The translations under genes were made by a program, and so were the position numbers. A stretch of DNA of 64,000 bases from Eutrigla gurnardus (taxonomy: Eukaryota; Chordata; Actinopteri; Perciformes; Triglidae), in NCBI GenBank assembly GCA_963514095.1, contig CAUPSS010000033.1:930001-994000 (forward strand), read 5' to 3'. Positions 14,101 through 26,451 of this stretch are shown one piece after another. Below the pieces are notes generated by a model. That model saw only the letters and a list, made by a program, of their open reading frames with translations, ran no database searches and was not told the DNA's origin. The first letter of the stretch is position 1, and each line of letters starts with the position of its first letter.

Positions 14101-14346
14101 ATCACAGGGCTGACATGTAGAGACAGACAGGTAACCAGTCTATCACAGGGAGACATGTAGAGACAGACAGGCAACCAGTCTATCACAGGGCTGACATGTA
14201 GAGACAGACTGGTAACCAGTCTATCACAGGGCCGACATGTAGAGACAGACAGGTAACCAGTCTATCACAGGGAGACATGTAGAGACAGACAGGTAACCAG
14301 TCTATCACAGGGAGACATGTAGAGACAGACAGGTAACCAGTCTATC
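10313..14346. repeat. Large duplicated block, right copy (partner 280-4998)
   Basis: This is the shorter partner of the 280-4998 block and lacks the internal 725-bp duplication. Part of it, about 10336-12036, also recurs at 51826-53526 with an offset of 41490 bp, supported by TAAAG at 10731/52221, the CCGACATTT unit at ~11609/~53099, and the GAGAGAC + GGTGACC unit. Differences between these distant copies include AGGGAGGCATG at ~10965 against AGGGAGACATG, CACGGGG near 11323 against CACTGGG near 52813, and GACAGAC against GACATAC near 11462/52952. Confidence 0.82.
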
Positions 14347-14365
14347 ACAGGGAGACATGTAGAGA

Positions 14366-16613
14366 CCGACAGGTAACCAGTCTATCACAGGGGGACATGT
14401 AGAGACAGACAGGTAACCAGTCTATCATAGGGCTGACATGTAGAGACAGACAGGTGACCAGTCTATCACAGGGCTGACATGTAGAGACAGACAGGTAACC
14501 AGTCTATCACAGGGAGACATGTAGAGACAGACAGGTAACCAGTCTATCACAGGGAGATATGTAGAGACAGACAGGTAACCAGTCTATCACAGGGCTGACA
14601 TGTAGAGACAGACAGGCAACCAGTCTATCACAGGGCTGACATGTAGAGACAGACAGGTAACCAGTCTATCACAGGGCCGACATGTAGAGACAGACACGTA
14701 ACCAGTCTATCACAGGGAGACATGTAGAGACAGACAGGTAACCAGTCTATCACAGGGAGACATGTAGAGACAGACAGGTAACCAGTCTATCATGGGGCCG
14801 ACATGTAGAGACAGACAGGTAACCAGTCTATCACAGGGAGACATGTAGAGACAGACAGGTAACCAGTCTATCACAGGGGGACATGTAGAGACAGACAGGT
14901 AACCAGTCTATCACAGGGAGACATGTAGAGACAGACAGGTAACCAGTCTATCACAGGGAGACATGTAGAGACAGACAGGTAACCAGTCTATCACAGGGAG
15001 ACATGTAAAGACAGACAGGTAACCAGTCTATCACAGGGAGACATGTAGAGACAGACAGGTGACCAGTCTATCACAGGGAGACATGTAGAGACAGACAGGT
15101 AACCAGTCTATCACAGGGAGACATGTAGAGACAGACAGGTAACCAGTCTATCACAGGGCTGACATGTAGAGACAGACAGGTAACCAGTCTATCACAGGGA
15201 GACATGTAGAGACAGACAGGCAACCAGTCTATCACAGGGCTGACATGTAGAGACAGACTGGTAACCAGTCTATCACAGGGCCGACATGTAGAGACAGACA
15301 GGTAACCAGTCTATCACGGGGAGACATGTAGAGACAGACAGGTAACCAGTCTATCACAGGGAGACATGTAGAGACAGACAGGTAACCAGTCTATCATGGG
15401 GCCGACATGTAGAGACAGACAGGTAACCAGTCTATCACAGGGAGACATGTAGAGACAGACAGGTAACCAGTCTATCACAGGGGGACATGTAGAGACAGAC
15501 AGGTAACCAGTCTATCACAGGGAGACATGTAGAGACAGACAGGTAACCAGTCTATCACAGGGAGACATGTAGAGACAGACAGGTAACCAGTCTATCACAG
15601 GGAGACATGTAAAGACAGACAGGTAACCAGTCTATCACAGGGAGACATGTAGAGACAGACAGGTGACCAGTCTATCACAGGGAGACATGTAGAGACAGAC
15701 AGGTAACCAGTCTATCACAGGGAGACATGTAGAGACAGACAGGTAACCAGTCTATCACAGGGCTGACATGTAGAGACAGACAGGTAACCAGTCTATCACA
15801 GGGAGACATGTAGAGACAGACAGGTAACCAGTCTATCACAGGGAGACATGTACAGACAGTCAGGTAACCAGTCTATCACAGGGCTAACATGTAGAGACAG
15901 ACAGGTAACCAGTCTATCACAGGGCTGACATGTAGAGACAGACAGGTAACCAGTCTATCATAGGGCTGACATGTAGAGACAGACAGGTAACCAGTCTATC
16001 ACATGGAGACATGTGGAGACAGACACGTAACCAGTCTATCACAGGGAGACATGTAGAGACAGACAGGTAACCAGTCTATCACAGGGAGACATGTAGAGAC
16101 CGACAGGTAACCAGTCTATCACAGGGGGACATGTAGAGACAGAGAGGTAACCAGTCTATCACATGGAGACATGTGGAGACAGACAGGTAACCAGTCTATC
16201 ACAGGGAGACATGTAGAGACCGACAGGTAACCAGTCTATCACAGGGAGACATGTAGAGACAGACAGGTAACCAGTCTATCACAGGGAGACATGTAGAGAC
16301 AGACAGGTAACCAGTCTATCACGGGGCCGACATGGAGAGACAGACAGGTAACCAGTCTATCACAGGGAGACATGTAGAGACAGACAGGTAACCAGTCTAT
16401 CACAGGGGGACATGTAGAGACAGACAGGTAACCAGTCTATCACAGGGAGACATGTAGAGACAGACAGGTAACCAGTCTATCACATGGAGACATGTAGAGA
16501 CAGACAGGTAACCAGTCTATCACAGGGGGACATGTAGAGACAGACAGGTAACCAGTCTATCACAGGGAGACATGTAGAGACAGACAGGTAACCAGTCTAT
16601 CACAGGGAGACAT
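14366..16613. repeat. 2.25-kb block, copy 1 (partner 18515-20762)
   Basis: The stretch repeats at an offset of exactly 4149 bp. Rare shared variants make the match secure: CACGTAACC at 14695/18844, CACGGGGAGAC at ~15317/~19466, TACAGACAGTC at 15851/20000, CTAACATG near 15886/20035, and GACAGAGAGG near 16142/20291. TAAAG markers at 15006 and 15610 match 19155 and 19759. The match stops at ~16613, where this copy reads ATGTAGAG and the other ATGGAGAG. A private AGATATG occurs near 14556. Confidence 0.85.
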
Positions 16614-18540
16614 GTAGAGACAGACAGGTAACCAGTCTATCACAGGGAGACATGTAGAGACAGACAGGTAACCAGTCTATCACAGGGAGACATGTAGAGA
16701 CAGACAGGTAACCAGTCTATCACAGGGAGACATGTAGAGACAGACAGGTAACCAGTCTATCATGGGGCCGACATGTAGAGACAGACAGGTAACCAGTCTA
16801 TCACAGGGAGACGTGTAGAGACAGACAGGTAACCAGTCTATCACAGGGGGACATGTAGAGACAGACAGGTAACCAGTCTTTCACAGGGAGACATGTAGAG
16901 ACAGACAGGTAACCAGTCTATCACAGGGAGACATGTAGAGACAGACAGGTAACCAGTCTATCACAGGGAGACATGTAGAGACCGACAGGTAACCAGTCTA
17001 TCACAGGGGGACATGTAGAGACAGACAGGTAACCAGTCTATCATAGGGCTGACATGTAGAGACAGACAGGTGACCAGTCTTTCACAGGGCTGACATGTAG
17101 AGACAGACAGGTAACCAGTCTATCACAGGGAGACATGTAGAGACAGACAGGTAACCAGTCTATCACAGGGAGACATGTAGAGACAGACAGGTAACCAGTC
17201 TATCACAGGGCTGACATGTAGAGACAGACAGGCAACCAGTCTATCACAGGGCTGACATGTAGAGACAGACAGGTAACCAGTCTATCACAGGGCCGACATG
17301 TAGAGACAGACAGGTAACCAGTCTATCACAGGGAGACATGTAGAGACAGACAGGTAACCAGTCTATCACAGGGAGACATGTAGAGACAGACAGGTAACCA
17401 GTCTATCATGGGGCCGACATGTAGAGACAGACAGGTAACCAGTCTATCACAGGGAGACATGTAGAGACAGACAGGTAACCAGTCTATCACAGGGGGACAT
17501 GTAGAGACAGACAGGTAACCAGTCTATCACAGGGAGACATGTAGAGACAGACAGGTAACCAGTCTATCACAGGGAGACATGTAGAGACAGACAGGTAACC
17601 AGTCTATCACAGGGAGACATGTAAAGACAGACAGGTAACCAGTCTATCACAGGGAGACATGTAGAGACAGACAGGTGACCAGTCTATCACAGGGAGACAT
17701 GTAGAGACAGACAGGTAACCAGTCTATCACAGGGAGACATGTAGAGACAGACAGGTAACCAGTCTATCACAGGGCTGACATGTAGAGACAGACAGGTAAC
17801 CAGTCTATCACAGGGAGACATGTAGAGACAGACAGGCAACCAGTCTATCACAGGGCTGACATGTAGAGACAGACTGGTAACCAGTCTATCACAGGGCCGA
17901 CATGTAGAGACAGACAGGTAACCAGTCTATCACAGGGAGACATGTAGAGACAGACAGGTAACCAGTCTATCACAGGGAGACATGTAGAGACAGACAGGTA
18001 ACCAGTCTATCATGGGGCCGACATGTAGAGACAGACAGGTAACCAGTCTATCACAGGGAGACATGTAGAGACAGACAGGTAACCAGTCTATCACAGGGGG
18101 ACATGTAGAGACAGACAGGTAACCAGTCTATCACAGGGAGACATGTAGAGACAGACAGGTGACCAGTCTATCACAGGGAGACATGTAGAGACAGACAGGT
18201 AACCAGTCTATCACAGGGAGACATGTAGAGACAGACAGGTAACCAGTCTATCACAGGGCTGACATGTAGAGACAGACAGGTAACCAGTCTATCACAGGGA
18301 GACATGTAGAGACAGACAGGTAACCAGTCTATCACAGGGAGACATGTAGAGACCGACAGGTAACCAGTCTATCACAGGGGGACATGTAGAGACAGACAGG
18401 TAACCAGTCTATCATAGGGCTGACATGTAGAGACAGACAGGTGACCAGTCTATCACAGGGCTGACATGTAGAGACAGACAGGTAACCAGTCTATCACAGG
18501 GAGACATGTAGAGACAGACAGGTAACCAGTCTATCACAGG
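16575..18540. repeat. ~2-kb block, copy 1 (partner 21811-23776)
   Basis: The stretch repeats at an offset of 5236 bp. The rare GAGACGTGTAG unit occurs at 16811 and 22047, and the TAAAG unit at 17622 and 22858. Private differences include CAGTCTTTC near 17089 in this copy and GGTGACC near 23517 in the other. It overlaps the start of the 4149-bp-offset duplication, so the 14-24 kb region was duplicated more than once with different breakpoints. Confidence 0.82.
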
Positions 18541-20762
18541 GGGACATGTAGAGACAGACAGGTAACCAGTCTATCATAGGGCTGACATGTAGAGACAGAC
18601 AGGTGACCAGTCTATCACAGGGCTGACATGTAGAGACAGACAGGTAACCAGTCTATCACAGGGAGACATGTAGAGACAGACAGGTAACCAGTCTATCACA
18701 GGGAGACATGTAGAGACAGACAGGTAACCAGTCTATCACAGGGCTGACATGTAGAGACAGACAGGCAACCAGTCTATCACAGGGCTGACATGTAGAGACA
18801 GACAGGTAACCAGTCTATCACAGGGCCGACATGTAGAGACAGACACGTAACCAGTCTATCACAGGGAGACATGTAGAGACAGACAGGTAACCAGTCTATC
18901 ACAGGGAGACATGTAGAGACAGACAGGTAACCAGTCTATCATGGGGCCGACATGTAGAGACAGACAGGTAACCAGTCTATCACAGGGAGACATGTAGAGA
19001 CAGACAGGTAACCAGTCTATCACAGGGGGACATGTAGAGACAGACAGGTAACCAGTCTATCACAGGGAGACATGTAGAGACAGACAGGTAACCAGTCTAT
19101 CACAGGGAGACATGTAGAGACAGACAGGTAACCAGTCTATCACAGGGAGACATGTAAAGACAGACAGGTAACCAGTCTATCACAGGGAGACATGTAGAGA
19201 CAGACAGGTGACCAGTCTATCACAGGGAGACATGTAGAGACAGACAGGTAACCAGTCTATCACAGGGAGACATGTAGAGACAGACAGGTAACCAGTCTAT
19301 CACAGGGCTGACATGTAGAGACAGACAGGTAACCAGTCTATCACAGGGAGACATGTAGAGACAGACAGGCAACCAGTCTATCACAGGGCTGACATGTAGA
19401 GACAGACTGGTAACCAGTCTATCACAGGGCCGACATGTAGAGACAGACAGGTAACCAGTCTATCACGGGGAGACATGTAGAGACAGACAGGTAACCAGTC
19501 TATCACAGGGAGACATGTAGAGACAGACAGGTAACCAGTCTATCATGGGGCCGACATGTAGAGACAGACAGGTAACCAGTCTATCACAGGGAGACATGTA
19601 GAGACAGACAGGTAACCAGTCTATCACAGGGGGACATGTAGAGACAGACAGGTAACCAGTCTATCACAGGGAGACATGTAGAGACAGACAGGTAACCAGT
19701 CTATCACAGGGAGACATGTAGAGACAGACAGGTAACCAGTCTATCACAGGGAGACATGTAAAGACAGACAGGTAACCAGTCTATCACAGGGAGACATGTA
19801 GAGACAGACAGGTGACCAGTCTATCACAGGGAGACATGTAGAGACAGACAGGTAACCAGTCTATCACAGGGAGACATGTAGAGACAGACAGGTAACCAGT
19901 CTATCACAGGGCTGACATGTAGAGACAGACAGGTAACCAGTCTATCACAGGGAGACATGTAGAGACAGACAGGTAACCAGTCTATCACAGGGAGACATGT
20001 ACAGACAGTCAGGTAACCAGTCTATCACAGGGCTAACATGTAGAGACAGACAGGTAACCAGTCTATCACAGGGCTGACATGTAGAGACAGACAGGTAACC
20101 AGTCTATCATAGGGCTGACATGTAGAGACAGACAGGTAACCAGTCTATCACATGGAGACATGTGGAGACAGACACGTAACCAGTCTATCACAGGGAGACA
20201 TGTAGAGACAGACAGGTAACCAGTCTATCACAGGGAGACATGTAGAGACCGACAGGTAACCAGTCTATCACAGGGGGACATGTAGAGACAGAGAGGTAAC
20301 CAGTCTATCACATGGAGACATGTGGAGACAGACAGGTAACCAGTCTATCACAGGGAGACATGTAGAGACCGACAGGTAACCAGTCTATCACAGGGAGACA
20401 TGTAGAGACAGACAGGTAACCAGTCTATCACAGGGAGACATGTAGAGACAGACAGGTAACCAGTCTATCACGGGGCCGACATGGAGAGACAGACAGGTAA
20501 CCAGTCTATCACAGGGAGACATGTAGAGACAGACAGGTAACCAGTCTATCACAGGGGGACATGTAGAGACAGACAGGTAACCAGTCTATCACAGGGAGAC
20601 ATGTAGAGACAGACAGGTAACCAGTCTATCACATGGAGACATGTAGAGACAGACAGGTAACCAGTCTATCACAGGGGGACATGTAGAGACAGACAGGTAA
20701 CCAGTCTATCACAGGGAGACATGTAGAGACAGACAGGTAACCAGTCTATCACAGGGAGACAT
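18515..20762. repeat. 2.25-kb block, copy 2 (partner 14366-16613)
   Basis: This is the downstream copy of the block with a 4149-bp offset, with the same order of rare variants (CACGTAACC, CACGGGGAGAC, TACAGACAGTC, CTAACATG). It is followed by an ATGGAGAG unit at 20761 and a GATAGG unit near 20975. Those markers become common from 29 kb onward, so this boundary joins two families of blocks. Confidence 0.85.
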
Positions 20763-21810
20763 GGAGAGACAGACAGGTAACCAGTCTATCACAGGGAGAC
20801 ATGTAAAGACAGACAGGTAACCAGTCTATCACAGGGAGACATGTAGAGACAGACAGGTGACCAGTCTATCACAGGGAGACATGTAGAGACAGACAGGTAA
20901 CCAGTCTATCACAGGGGGACATGTAGAGACAGACAGGTAACCAGTCTATCACAGGGAGACATGTAGAGACAGATAGGTAACCAGTCTATCACAGGGAGAC
21001 ATGTAGAGACAGACAGGTAACCAGTCTATCACGGGGCCGACATGTAGAGACAGACAGGTAACCAGTCTATCACAGGGAGACATGTAGAGACAGACAGGTA
21101 ACCAGTCTATCACAGGGGGACATGTAGAGACAGACAGGTAACCAGTCTATCACAGGGAGACATGTAGAGACAGACAGGTAACCAGTCTATCACAGGGAGA
21201 CATGTAGAGACCGACAGGTAACCAGTCTATCACAGGGAGACATGTAGAGACAGACAGGTAACCAGTCTATCACAGGGCTGACATGTAGAGACAGACAGGC
21301 AACCAGTCTATCACAGGGCTGACATGTAGAGACAGACAGGTAACCAGTCTATCACAGGGCCGACATGTAGAGACAGACAGGTAACCAGTCTATCACAGGG
21401 AGACATGTAGAGACAGACAGGTAACCAGTCTATCACAGGGAGACATGTAGAGACAGACAGGTAACCAGTCTATCATGGGGCCGACATGTAGAGACAGACA
21501 GGTAACCAGTCTATCACAGGGAGACATGTAGAGACAGACAGGTAACCAGTCTATCACAGGGGGACATGTAGAGACAGACAGGTAACCAGTCTTTCACAGG
21601 GAGACATGTAGAGACAGACAGGTAACCAGTCTATCACAGGGAGACATGTAGAGACAGACAGGTAACCAGTCTATCACAGGGAGACATGTAGAGACCGACA
21701 GGTAACCAGTCTATCACAGGGGGACATGTAGAGACAGACAGGTAACCAGTCTATCATAGGGCTGACATGTAGAGACAGACAGGTGACCAGTCTATCACAG
21801 GGCTGACATG

Positions 21811-23776
21811 TAGAGACAGACAGGTAACCAGTCTATCACAGGGAGACATGTAGAGACAGACAGGTAACCAGTCTATCACAGGGAGACATGTAGAGACAGA
21901 CAGGTAACCAGTCTATCACAGGGAGACATGTAGAGACAGACAGGTAACCAGTCTATCACAGGGAGACATGTAGAGACAGACAGGTAACCAGTCTATCATG
22001 GGGCCGACATGTAGAGACAGACAGGTAACCAGTCTATCACAGGGAGACGTGTAGAGACAGACAGGTAACCAGTCTATCACAGGGGGACATGTAGAGACAG
22101 ACAGGTAACCAGTCTTTCACAGGGAGACATGTAGAGACAGACAGGTAACCAGTCTATCACAGGGAGACATGTAGAGACAGACAGGTAACCAGTCTATCAC
22201 AGGGAGACATGTAGAGACCGACAGGTAACCAGTCTATCACAGGGGGACATGTAGAGACAGACAGGTAACCAGTCTATCATAGGGCTGACATGTAGAGACA
22301 GACAGGTGACCAGTCTATCACAGGGCTGACATGTAGAGACAGACAGGTAACCAGTCTATCACAGGGAGACATGTAGAGACAGACAGGTAACCAGTCTATC
22401 ACAGGGAGACATGTAGAGACAGACAGGTAACCAGTCTATCACAGGGCTGACATGTAGAGACAGACAGGCAACCAGTCTATCACAGGGCTGACATGTAGAG
22501 ACAGACAGGTAACCAGTCTATCACAGGGCCGACATGTAGAGACAGACAGGTAACCAGTCTATCACAGGGAGACATGTAGAGACAGACAGGTAACCAGTCT
22601 ATCACAGGGAGACATGTAGAGACAGACAGGTAACCAGTCTATCATGGGGCCGACATGTAGAGACAGACAGGTAACCAGTCTATCACAGGGAGACATGTAG
22701 AGACAGACAGGTAACCAGTCTATCACAGGGGGACATGTAGAGACAGACAGGTAACCAGTCTATCACAGGGAGACATGTAGAGACAGACAGGTAACCAGTC
22801 TATCACAGGGAGACATGTAGAGACAGACAGGTAACCAGTCTATCACAGGGAGACATGTAAAGACAGACAGGTAACCAGTCTATCACAGGGAGACATGTAG
22901 AGACAGACAGGTGACCAGTCTATCACAGGGAGACATGTAGAGACAGACAGGTAACCAGTCTATCACAGGGAGACATGTAGAGACAGACAGGTAACCAGTC
23001 TATCACAGGGCTGACATGTAGAGACAGACAGGTAACCAGTCTATCACAGGGAGACATGTAGAGACAGACAGGCAACCAGTCTATCACAGGGCTGACATGT
23101 AGAGACAGACTGGTAACCAGTCTATCACAGGGCCGACATGTAGAGACAGACAGGTAACCAGTCTATCACAGGGAGACATGTAGAGACAGACAGGTAACCA
23201 GTCTATCACAGGGAGACATGTAGAGACAGACAGGTAACCAGTCTATCATGGGGCCGACATGTAGAGACAGACAGGTAACCAGTCTATCACAGGGAGACAT
23301 GTAGAGACAGACAGGTAACCAGTCTATCACAGGGGGACATGTAGAGACAGACAGGTAACCAGTCTATCACAGGGAGACATGTAGAGACAGACAGGTGACC
23401 AGTCTATCACAGGGAGACATGTAGAGACAGACAGGTAACCAGTCTATCACAGGGAGACATGTAGAGACAGACAGGTAACCAGTCTATCACAGGGCTGACA
23501 TGTAGAGACAGACAGGTGACCAGTCTATCACAGGGAGACATGTAGAGACAGACAGGTAACCAGTCTATCACAGGGAGACATGTAGAGACCGACAGGTAAC
23601 CAGTCTATCACAGGGGGACATGTAGAGACAGACAGGTAACCAGTCTATCATAGGGCTGACATGTAGAGACAGACAGGTGACCAGTCTATCACAGGGCTGA
23701 CATGTAGAGACAGACAGGTAACCAGTCTATCACAGGGAGACATGTAGAGACAGACAGGTAACCAGTCTATCACAGG
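21811..23776. repeat. ~2-kb block, copy 2 (partner 16575-18540)
   Basis: This is the downstream copy at a 5236-bp offset, sharing GAGACGTGTAG at ~22047. Its 3' part resembles the region near 24.4-25 kb at an offset of 1168 bp (GGTGACC at 23393 and 24561), so a third, partial copy follows it. Confidence 0.8.
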
Positions 23777-24099
23777 GAGACATGTAGAGACAGACAGGTA
23801 ACCAGTCTATCATGGGGCCGACATGTAGAGACAGACAGGTAACCAGTCTATCACAGGGAGACATGTAGAGACAGACAGGTAACCAGTCTATCACAGGGGG
23901 ACATGTAGAGACAGACAGGTAACCAGTCTATCACAGGGAGACATGTAGAGACAGACAGGTAACCAGTCTATCACAGGGAGACATGTAGAGACAGACAGGT
24001 AACCAGTCTATCACAGGGAGACATGTAAAGACAGACAGGTGACCAGTCTATCACAGGGAGACATGTAGAGACAGACAGGTGACCAGTCTATCACAGGGA

Positions 24100-26451
24100 G
24101 ACATGTAGAGACAGACAGGTAACCAGTCTATCACAGGGAGACATGTAGAGACAGACAGGTAACCAGTCTATCACAGGGCTGACATGTAGAGACAGACAGG
24201 TAACCAGTCTATCACAGGGAGACATGTAGAGACAGACAGGCAACCAGTCTATCACAGGGCTGACATGTAGAGACAGACTGGTAACCAGTCTATCACAGGG
24301 CCGACATGTAGAGACAGACAGGTAACCAGTCTATCACAGGGAGACATGTAGAGACAGACAGGTAACCAGTCTATCACAGGGAGACATGTAGAGACAGACA
24401 GGTAACCAGTCTATCATGGGGCCGACATGTAGAGACAGACAGGTAACCAGTCTATCACAGGGAGACATGTAGAGACAGACAGGTAACCAGTCTATCACAG
24501 GGGGACATGTAGAGACAGACAGGTAACCAGTCTATCACAGGGAGACATGTAGAGACAGACAGGTGACCAGTCTATCACAGGGAGACATGTAGAGACAGAC
24601 AGGTAACCAGTCTATCACAGGGAGACATGTAGAGACAGACAGGTAACCAGTCTATCACAGGGCTGACATGTAGAGACAGACAGGTAACCAGTCTATCACA
24701 GGGAGACATGTAGAGACAGACAGGTAACCAGTCTATCACAGGGAGACATGTAGAGACCGACAGGTAACCAGTCTATCACAGGGGGACATGTAGAGACAGA
24801 CAGGTAACCAGTCTATCATAGGGCTGACATGTAGAGACAGACAGGTGACCAGTCTATCACAGGGCTGACATGTAGAGACAGACAGGTAACCAGTCTATCA
24901 CAGGGAGACATGTAGAGACAGACAGGTAACCAGTCTATCACAGGGAGACATGTAGAGACAGACAGGTAACCAGTCTATCACAGGGCTGACATGTAGAGAC
25001 AGACAGGCAACCAGTCTATCACAGGGCTGACATGTAGAGACAGACAGGTAACCAGTCTATCACAGGGCCGACATGTAGAGACAGACAGGTAACCAGTCTA
25101 TCACAGGGAGACATGTAGAGACAGACAGGTAACCAGTCTATCACAGGGAGACATGTAGAGACAGACAGGTAACCAGTCTATCATGGGGCCGACATGTAGA
25201 GACAGACAGGTAACCAGTCTATCACAGGGAGACATGTAGAGACAGACAGGTAACCAGTCTATCACAGGGGGACATGTAGAGACAGACAGGTAACCAGTCT
25301 ATCACAGGGAGACATGTAGAGACAGACAGGTAACCAGTCTATCACAGGGAGACATGTAGAGACAGACAGGTAACCAGTCTATCACAGGGCTGACATGTAG
25401 AGACAGACAGGTAACCAGTCTATCACAGGGAGACATGTAGAGACAGACAGGCAACCAGTCTATCACAGGGCTGACATGTAGAGACAGACTGGTAACCAGT
25501 CTATCACAGGGCCGACATGTAGAGACAGACAGGTAACCAGTCTATCACAGGGAGACATGTAGAGACAGACAGGTAACCAGTCTATCACAGGGAGACATGT
25601 AGAGACAGACAGGTAACCAGTCTATCATGGGGCCGACATGTAGAGACAGACAGGTAACCAGTCTATCACAGGGAGACATGTAGAGACAGACAGGTAACCA
25701 GTCTATCACAGGGGGACATGTAGAGACAGACAGGTAACCAGTCTATCACAGGGAGACATGTAGAGACAGACAGGTAACCAGTCTATCACAGGGAGACATG
25801 TAGAGACAGACAGGTAACCAGTCTATCACAGGGAGACATGTAAAGACAGACAGGTAACCAGTCTATCACAGGGAGACATGTAGAGACAGACAGGTGACCA
25901 GTCTATCACAGGGAGACATGTAGAGACAGACAGGTAACCAGTCTATCACAGGGAGACATGTAGAGACAGACAGGTAACCAGTCTATCACAGGGCTGACAT
26001 GTAGAGACAGACAGGTAACCAGTCTATCACAGGGAGACATGTAGAGACAGACAGGTAACCAGTCTATCACAGGGAGACATGTACAGACAGTCAGGTAACC
26101 AGTCTATCACAGGGCTAACATGTAGAGACAGACAGGTAACCAGTCTATCACAGGGCTGACATGTAGAGACAGACAGGTAACCAGTCTATCATAGGGCTGA
26201 CATGTAGAGACAGACAGGTAACCAGTCTATCACATGGAGACATGTGGAGACAGACACGTAACCAGTCTATCACAGGGAGACATGTAGAGACAGACAGGTA
26301 ACCAGTCTATCACAGGGAGACATGTAGAGACCGACAGGTAACCAGTCTATCACAGGGGGACATGTAGAGACAGACAGGTAACCAGTCTATCACATGGAGA
26401 CATGTGGAGACAGACAGGTAACCAGTCTATCACAGGGAGACATGTAGAGAC
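24100..26451. repeat. 2.35-kb block, copy 1 (partner 26600-28951)
   Basis: The stretch repeats at an offset of exactly 2500 bp. Matching landmarks are a CTG unit at 24171/26671, GGTGACC at 24561/27061, TAAAG at 25841/28341, and TACAGACAGTC at 26082/28582. About 150 bp separate the two copies. The downstream copy has a private GGGTTGAC head near 27484 where this copy has GGGCTGAC. The copies part at 26452/28952, where one reads GACAGAC and the other GACCGAC. Confidence 0.85.
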
